Shown: one piece after another, positions 7,140 through 11,933 of the stretch
How the letters are laid out: each line of letters starts with the position of its first letter
Position numbering within the stretch: position 1 is the first letter of the stretch
Assembly (NCBI GenBank): GCA_003135495.1
Contig: PLBX01000160.1
Coordinates: 11,367-23,299, forward strand
Direction of reading: 5' to 3'
Length of the DNA stretch: 11,933 nt
Source: Acidobacteriaceae bacterium
GTDB taxonomy: Bacteria > Acidobacteriota > Terriglobia > Terriglobales > Acidobacteriaceae
Position numbers and translations under genes: made by a program
The notes under the pieces: generated by a model
Seen by the model: only the letters and a program-made list of their open reading frames with translations
Database searches by the model: none
What the model was told of the DNA's origin: nothing

Positions 7140-10100
7140 TTAGCTTTTCCCGGCTTGCGACCAGCGGGTAGACTCTTCGTACATGAGCTTCAGGTCGGAG
7201 CGCTGCAGCAACTTCTCCGCCCCGGCGTCTTTTTTCATCGCATCCAGGGCGCGGAGGACCTCGCGGTAATTATCCTGGGCTTCTGTATTGTTGGCAGAGT
7301 CTCGTGCGATCGTCGCTAACAGATAATGCGCGTGTGCGCTCAACGACTGCTGTCCCAGTTTGTCCGAGCGCAGCAAAGCGCGTTCCAACTCCTGGCGAGC
7401 ATGAGTGTAATCATGTCTTTGCATCATAGCTTCCGCCATGAAAATCGAGCACTCCACAGAATAGTATTTCAGGCTCGAATTATCCGCCTGCTGGATCAGC
7501 ACCCGGAGGTTCGGAATTGCCTGCTGTCCGGTCTTTTCGCGGACTGCGACTTTAGCCAAGCTTACTTTGGCGATCAGAATCCGGTCCGGTTCCTTGCTGC
7601 GTGTCGCGGCCTGCAATGCCTGCTCGTAAAGAGGATGAGCAGCCTTGAAATCTCCCTGATAGAAGAATGCATCCCCTTCGAATCCTAGCGTCTGCGCAAT
7701 CATGCCGTCATTCTTCAATTCGCGAGACAGACTGAGCGCTTCGTCCAGAGAATTCTTCGCTTCGTCTCCGCGCCCGGCGAGGATGAGTGCCTCTCCATAG
7801 CCGCCGAGAATCTCCGCCATCCAGAAGGTCTTGTCCTTGAGATCGCGGAAGGTCTTAAGGGCCTCCTGCTTGGAGTTGACGGCCGCGCCGAACCGTCCCT
7901 GATAGTCAAACAAAGTGCCCAAGCCATAGGACTCGATAGCCGCACCACGTGGGTCGTTCATACTGCGCTGCAAATCCAGCGCACGCATGTAATATGAAAT
8001 AGCTTTATCATACTGACCCATGCCACCCAAAACTTGACCTAGGTTTTGAACGGCCACGACGATATCCTGCGGCACTTTCGATTTTTCGCGCAGCTGCAAC
8101 ACCTGCTGGAAGTAGGTAAGTGCGTCATCGTATTGACCTTTTTCCGAGTACACACTTCCGATGTTGTTCAGGCAGATGGCTTGCAAACTTTCATTGCCAA
8201 TGTCGCGCTCCAACTCCAGGGCTTCCTGGTACATCTTGAGCGCCTGATCGTGGTCGCCACGGTCGTCGGCGAAATTGCCCATATCGATCAGAGTGTCGCC
8301 GAGGCCGCGCTTATCGCCGATCTCACGCCGAATTTGCAGCGCTTCCTGGAAGCTGGGCACCGCATCTTTGGTTTCGCCGAGCGAAGCCTGGGCCGCGGCC
8401 ATTGCGTTCAGGCTGAAGGCCAAGCCACGCTTCTGACCGATGTGGCGCCAGATTGTGATCGCCTCCCGTTCGTTGCGCAGAACTTCCTGAGGCTTGCTCA
8501 AATTCCGGTAAGCTACAGCCATGAGGTGCAGACTGGTCGCCTTTTGTTCCTGGTTGTCCACCTGTACTGCTAGGCTGTAGGCACGGTTCAGGGGATCAAA
8601 GCTACCTTGGGGGTTGCCACTTTTGATCTCGATTCGTCCGAGGTCAAGAGTTGCCGCTACGTTCTTAGGGTTGGAAGACAAGAGCTTCTGGTAATATTCG
8701 CGGGCTTTCGTGAGATCGCCGGAATCCTGATATAGACTAGCGAGCGCGGATTGCACGTCAGAGTTATCAGGCGAAACCTTCGCCAGACTCTCGTAGGCCT
8801 TTATGGCGTCGGGATAGTTCTTGATCACCTGCAACTCGATGGCAGTAATCAGATACTTCTCCGCCTGAGGGAGGTCCTGGCTCAGCCCCACGGCTTTCTT
8901 GGCGGACCGCTCCGCTTCGCTGTCATAGCCCAAACTGCTGTAGGCTTGTGCCAGCTTGGAAAATGCCAGCGCGAAGGCTGGGTCATCCTTGGTCGCCGCC
9001 TCGAATTGCTTTTGCGCTTCCAGATTTTTCCCTTCACGCTGGGAGTTGATTCCCTGGTTGTACTCGCGCAGCGCAGCGACGGAGTGTGAACTGGGTTGAA
9101 AAGAACTGGCCTTCAGCTCCTTCAGTACATTTTCGGGGAGCGCAAGTTTCTGGCGGATGGACTCCGCCAGGCGATCAATCGCGCCTGGAATTTCCTTTTC
9201 GCTTGGCACATCGATTTTCAGCGGAACTGCGTTGCCGTTCTTGATGTCCTGAAGCGTGGCATCAATGCGGATTTGGTCGCCGAACTTGGCGTACTGTCCC
9301 CAAACCACGCGGTCGGCGTTGCTGAAATCAGCCACGCGGCGGATCATCGCTGGGTCGAGGACGGTCCCAGAAGAAATCCGCAGATCGGTGAATATCTGGT
9401 GCACGCTGGTAGGACTAACTGTACGCAATTGGGCGGACTGGCCAACATCGGTGCTTAGCATGTCAGCGAGGCTGGATCCGAGCCAATCCACGCCGGGATC
9501 ACCGGAAGCGTTGCGAAAAGGCAAAATCGCTAGTGATACTTGCGGCCCCGCAGGGACAACTGCCGTTTTAGAGTGCGGACTGAAGAGTCGGTCGCGAAGC
9601 ATGAACCCCGTGACCGCAAGAAGCACGACGGTCACGATCCCCGCGATGATTGGCCAGGGAAGAGTTCGTCCCCAGGGCTTGACGTTGGCGTCGAAGTTGA
9701 TTGTGCCTGCCGCCCTCTTGTCTTTCCATGTATTCAGATCGGCAAGAATGGCGGAGACATTCTGATAGCGCTGGGTTAAGTCGCGTTCCAGGCATTTGCT
9801 TACAATGCCGCTCAGAGCACCGGGGATTTGACCATCGACATCGGAGACCGGAATGGCACGCTCTTGAGTCCGTTTGATGAGGCTAGCGATGGCGCTCTCC
9901 GCGCCAAAAGGCGTCTTGCCGGTTAGCAATTCGTAAAAAATTAGGCCGATCGCGAAAATGTCGGAACGTTGATCGAGGTCTTTGCCCAGCGCCTGCTCGG
10001 GCGACATGTATTCCATGGTGCCGACGAGCGCTCCGGTTTGGGTCAACCCACCGAGTTGCAAAGTGCGAGCCAAGCCAAAATCCATCACCAGGATTCGGCC

Positions 10101-10745
10101 CGAGCCATCCTGCATTACATTCTGTGGTTTGAGATCGCGGTGGATCACGCCGATGCTGTGCGTTGCATCCAGAGCGATGCACATTTGCTGAACGACGTCG
10201 ACGGCTTCTTCTGGAGTAAATTTCTTTTTCTCACGGATGAGGGCTCGTAGATCTTTTCCCTCAATGAACTCCATGGTGATGAACTTGATGCCGTCGGCTT
10301 CACCGAGATCGTAAATTCGAATGACGTTGCGATTGCTGATTTTGCTGGCGAGAAGGATCTCCTGCTTGAAACGCTGCAACATGTTGGGATCGGACGCCAG
10401 TTCCGGACGGATTACCTTCAGGGCAACAAAGCGATTGAGTTCGCGGTCTTCGGCTTTGTAGACCGCTCCCATGCCTCCTTGTCCTATGACTTCGAGGATG
10501 GCGTAGCGGGCGCCGAGGACCATCCCAGGCCGCAGGCTAGCGGGCGAATCTGAAGACACGCCGCCCAGACTCATGGGCGAGTTCGAACTGGAGTTCGAAG
10601 CAGATGGGATATGGCTTAATACGGTAGGGGAATCGGAAGAACTTGGGACGTTCGATGAGGAGCTGCCATCTTTCGTAAGGGTATGGAGAGAAAAGCCAGC
10701 CTCCGTAGGCTGATCCTCCGAACGGAATTTGGCGCTTTCTGCCAT
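7140..10745 (-). CDS. Receptor-like Ser/Thr protein kinase with TolB/FlgO-like domain and TPR repeats
   Basis: A 1201-residue PknB-type Hanks kinase. Residues 1-75 are a Ser/Pro-rich, probably disordered tail. The kinase domain spans about 78-340: G88-Q-G-G-M-G93 loop, K110 (VALK), E129, H202-R-D-L-K-P-Q-N209, D222-F-G, and S248-P-E. T235-Q-T237 in the activation loop sits where PknB is autophosphorylated (TQT). All catalytic residues are present, so it should be active. One membrane segment lies at about 364-383 (WPIIAGIVTVVLLAVTGF). After it come a TolB-N/FlgO-like domain (about 403-535: LAILPFRNASGDPGVDWLG, ADRVVWGQY) and roughly 13 TPR units (560-1170), including regular 40-residue ones around 775-1010. 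Inferred topology: cytoplasmic kinase, periplasmic TolB-like/TPR sensor or scaffold. This arrangement is common in Acidobacteriota. Ligand and substrates are unknown. ATG 10745 is the only good start, since an in-frame TAA lies a few codons upstream, but its ribosome-binding site is poor. Confidence 0.94.
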   Translation of the reverse strand: MAESAKFRSEDQPTEAGFSLHTLTKDGSSSSNVPSSSDSPTVLSHIPSASNSSSNSPMSLGGVSSDSPASLRPGMVLGARYAILEVIGQGGMGAVYKAEDRELNRFVALKVIRPELASDPNMLQRFKQEILLASKISNRNVIRIYDLGEADGIKFITMEFIEGKDLRALIREKKKFTPEEAVDVVQQMCIALDATHSIGVIHRDLKPQNVMQDGSGRILVMDFGLARTLQLGGLTQTGALVGTMEYMSPEQALGKDLDQRSDIFAIGLIFYELLTGKTPFGAESAIASLIKRTQERAIPVSDVDGQIPGALSGIVSKCLERDLTQRYQNVSAILADLNTWKDKRAAGTINFDANVKPWGRTLPWPIIAGIVTVVLLAVTGFMLRDRLFSPHSKTAVVPAGPQVSLAILPFRNASGDPGVDWLGSSLADMLSTDVGQSAQLRTVSPTSVHQIFTDLRISSGTVLDPAMIRRVADFSNADRVVWGQYAKFGDQIRIDATLQDIKNGNAVPLKIDVPSEKEIPGAIDRLAESIRQKLALPENVLKELKASSFQPSSHSVAALREYNQGINSQREGKNLEAQKQFEAATKDDPAFALAFSKLAQAYSSLGYDSEAERSAKKAVGLSQDLPQAEKYLITAIELQVIKNYPDAIKAYESLAKVSPDNSDVQSALASLYQDSGDLTKAREYYQKLLSSNPKNVAATLDLGRIEIKSGNPQGSFDPLNRAYSLAVQVDNQEQKATSLHLMAVAYRNLSKPQEVLRNEREAITIWRHIGQKRGLAFSLNAMAAAQASLGETKDAVPSFQEALQIRREIGDKRGLGDTLIDMGNFADDRGDHDQALKMYQEALELERDIGNESLQAICLNNIGSVYSEKGQYDDALTYFQQVLQLREKSKVPQDIVVAVQNLGQVLGGMGQYDKAISYYMRALDLQRSMNDPRGAAIESYGLGTLFDYQGRFGAAVNSKQEALKTFRDLKDKTFWMAEILGGYGEALILAGRGDEAKNSLDEALSLSRELKNDGMIAQTLGFEGDAFFYQGDFKAAHPLYEQALQAATRSKEPDRILIAKVSLAKVAVREKTGQQAIPNLRVLIQQADNSSLKYYSVECSIFMAEAMMQRHDYTHARQELERALLRSDKLGQQSLSAHAHYLLATIARDSANNTEAQDNYREVLRALDAMKKDAGAEKLLQRSDLKLMYEESTRWSQAGKS

Positions 10746-11054
10746 GCCACACCCATTGCCGAGTTTAATAAGCGGTTAGCTATATTAAGAGGAAGAAATT
10801 CACGTTCGAAAACTATTTACGGGTTTTTTAACGCCTCAGCCAACCGAAAACACAAGTCCAATGTAAAGAACCCGTGCAGTCGCGCTGGGCGCGCCCCTTT
10901 TAATCTGCCAAAGATATACCAAAGCAGGGAAGTTGCCAATGCGAAATGGCAGCCAAATGTTGCATCGCGGGGCTCTAATGGGACGAATCCAAGCGCCGGA
11001 CACGGCTTGAGACTTGGAACGGCATTTTGGAAGAAGAGTTACCTTTTTGGCATT
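10746..11054. other. Intergenic region upstream of the kinase gene, no gene seen
   Basis: No protein, RNA or repeat is recognised. The kinase-proximal part (10750-10835) is AT-richer than the coding DNA and presumably holds the kinase promoter, but no hexamer pair is good enough to call. A 10-base palindrome GGGCGCGCCC lies at 10887-10896. A plus-strand ORF crossing this region (10683-11441) runs antisense through kinase and RHS sequence and is not considered a gene. Confidence 0.5.
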
Positions 11055-11480
11055 TCACCAACTTCCGCGCAGGTCGGCGCTGTAACTCGCTCCGTCGAGC
11101 GTTGTCGAGCCCGCCTGATGCAGCACGCTCAGCAGGTGCGACACGGAATCGTAGTTGTAATTGGTGTTGATGCCGTTCGGACGCGTCAACTGCGTCCTTC
11201 GGCCCAGCGCATTCCTTCGACTTCGCTCAGGACAGGCTCCGCCGAAGCCGAACTGCCCGGTCAGCGAGTTGGTCAGCGTTGCGAGGCGATTCAGCGTGTC
11301 GTAGTTGTAGGTATTGGTCGAGCCATCGGGGGCAGTCAGCGATTTGCGGTTCGACGCCGCGTCGTAGGTGTAGCCGTTCTGGAAATTATGTCCTCGATAC
11401 GGTTGGTGGAAATGCGCTGGAGCGTTCATCTCGAACGCTGAAACTGACAATTCGAGAGAGGTCCCTCGAACCGGCCTCAC
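11055..11480 (-). pseudogene. RHS/YD-repeat protein fragment with an in-frame repeat insertion
   Basis: A 141-codon frame from a GTG at 11480. YD-repeat sequence covers about 11093-11386: YTYDAASNRKSL, YNYDTLNRLATL, ALGRRTQLTRPNG and YNYDSVSHLLSVLH. RHS proteins are normally over 1000 residues, with dozens of such repeats forming a shell around a C-terminal toxin or other cargo. Here only about four motifs remain, with no signal, core or toxin part. The first 34 residues do not look like RHS, and neither does the end after GASY. One motif is broken: the expected YD before ALGRR is replaced by GACPERSRRN. The GTG overlaps the TGA of the upstream cytochrome gene by GTGA, which could be coincidence. 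It is most simply a relic of a larger RHS gene left by recombination. Expression is doubtful. Confidence 0.7.
11211..11240. repeat. PERSRR-type dispersed repeat inserted in the RHS fragment
   Basis: The plus strand reads CCTTCGACTTCGCTCAGG from 11214 and continues ACAGGCTCC; the minus strand encodes ACPERSRR. I remember this sequence as a very common short dispersed element in environmental genomes, often seen as PERSRR or SLRTG peptides in predicted proteins. Here 30 bases stand where 6 (Tyr-Asp) are expected, a net gain of 24 that keeps frame. Flanking TTCGGC/GCCGAA inverted sequences are nearby (GCCGAAGCCGAA at 11241-11252). Confidence 0.65.
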
Positions 11481-11933
11481 TTTCTCGTATAAACCGTTCC
11501 GGGAGCGTAGGGAGGATCGGACACTAAACGAACGTAGGATACCAGAGCCTCGATCTCGTTCTTGCTAAGAGTGTAGCCGTAGGGGGGCATCAATCCAGAC
11601 CTTTTGAGCGCGGGTCCGCCGTGGCTGATGATCGCGATCAAGTCGTCGTCGCTCATTTTGTTGAACGCGTCGCCCTCGGTAAACGGATGCGGCTTAACCT
11701 CCAAATTCTCGTAATTTGAAACCCGCTGGGGCGTCGACTCGGGATCGTGGCAGCCGGCGCAGTACTTGTTGTTCAGCTGAAATCCAAACTGCTCCTGATA
11801 TCCCAATGCAATCTCTTCAAGCTTCAGTTCGACTATTTTCTGCGATTTTGTGGATGTGCGTGCGGTGAGTTGATATCGCCCTGCCATGCTGGCCAGAGCA
11901 ACATTGGTGCTGAGCTGGCCGCTGGAATCGGTC
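11477..11933 (-). CDS. c-type cytochrome domain protein, 5'-truncated by the window edge
   Basis: The C-terminal part of an electron-transfer protein. The frame is open to the right edge, and 15 codons precede the first ATG (11887). They read as the end of a bacterial Ig-like domain (TDSSGQLSTNVALAS, then AGRYQLTART), and the ATG lacks a ribosome-binding site and signal peptide, so the real start is outside. Counting from that Met, the heme attachment site is C43-A-G-C46-H47, and the likely axial ligand is M100 in GLMPPYGYTLSKNEIEALVSYVR, the normal C-terminal helix of class I cytochrome c. Heme attachment requires export to the periplasm. Inferred role: mono-heme domain joined to an Ig-like module, perhaps surface or periplasmic electron transfer. 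The partner oxidase or dehydrogenase is not visible. It ends with TGA at 11477-11479, touching the RHS fragment. Confidence 0.82.
   Translation of the reverse strand, partial: TDSSGQLSTNVALASMAGRYQLTARTSTKSQKIVELKLEEIALGYQEQFGFQLNNKYCAGCHDPESTPQRVSNYENLEVKPHPFTEGDAFNKMSDDDLIAIISHGGPALKRSGLMPPYGYTLSKNEIEALVSYVRLVSDPPYAPGTVYTRK

Noticed and set aside
8046..8573. Plus-strand ORF of 175 codons antisense to the kinase TPR region
   Set aside because: Mirrors TPR codon periodicity on the other strand; no start signal or family.
10683..11441. Plus-strand ORF of 252 codons
   Set aside because: It starts antisense to the kinase N-terminus and runs antisense through the RHS repeats and the PERSRR element; no domain of its own.
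11055..11480. Functional RHS toxin or contact-dependent system
   Set aside because: Only four YD motifs remain, with no RHS core, no C-terminal toxin and no immunity gene.

Overview
The window looks like chromosomal DNA from an Acidobacteriota bacterium, probably of the Terriglobia (Koribacter-like) group. This is inferred from gene types only: a giant Oar-like TonB-dependent outer-membrane protein, a Ser/Thr kinase fused to a TolB/FlgO-like domain and TPRs, a secreted lectin-DUF11 protein, a c-type cytochrome next to Ig-like sequence, and dispersed short repeats (CACAGAGG type and PERSRR type) familiar from environmental genomes. There was no database search behind this assignment.

Layout, left to right. 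Positions 1-3264 (+) hold the C-terminal 1087 residues of an Oar-like TonB-dependent receptor, cut by the left edge. A short CACAGRGG repeat array follows at 3285-3332. Positions 3363-3815 (-) hold a small zinc deaminase resembling the fungal cytosine deaminase Fcy1, with a -10 box so close to its ATG that the mRNA may be leaderless. A divergent intergenic region (3816-4050) carries two possible promoters for the STAS-domain anti-sigma-factor antagonist at 4051-4407 (+); the nearer one has a perfect palindrome between -35 and -10. Positions 4408-4883 are mostly empty, with one doubtful 60-codon ORF. Positions 4884-7049 (+) encode a secreted multidomain protein (signal peptide, L-type lectin domain, cysteine-rich middle, Ig-like domain, DUF11) that ends in a strong intrinsic terminator (7096-7127). 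Converging on it is the 1201-residue receptor-like kinase (7140-10745, -).

Positions 10746-11054 hold no gene. The right end has a decayed RHS/YD-repeat fragment (11055-11480, -) with a PERSRR-type repeat inserted in frame, directly after the C-terminal part of a c-type cytochrome protein (11477-11933, -) that runs off the right edge.

The genes do not form one operon or pathway. Shared themes are the cell envelope (outer-membrane receptor, exported lectin, kinase with a periplasmic sensor half, cytochrome) and phosphorylation-based regulation (kinase, STAS protein). I did not find a convincing undescribed defence or mobile system. The most unusual items are the lectin-DUF11 architecture with an altered metal loop, the repeat inserted in frame in the RHS remnant, the palindrome inside the STAS promoter, and the eukaryote-like cytosine deaminase.
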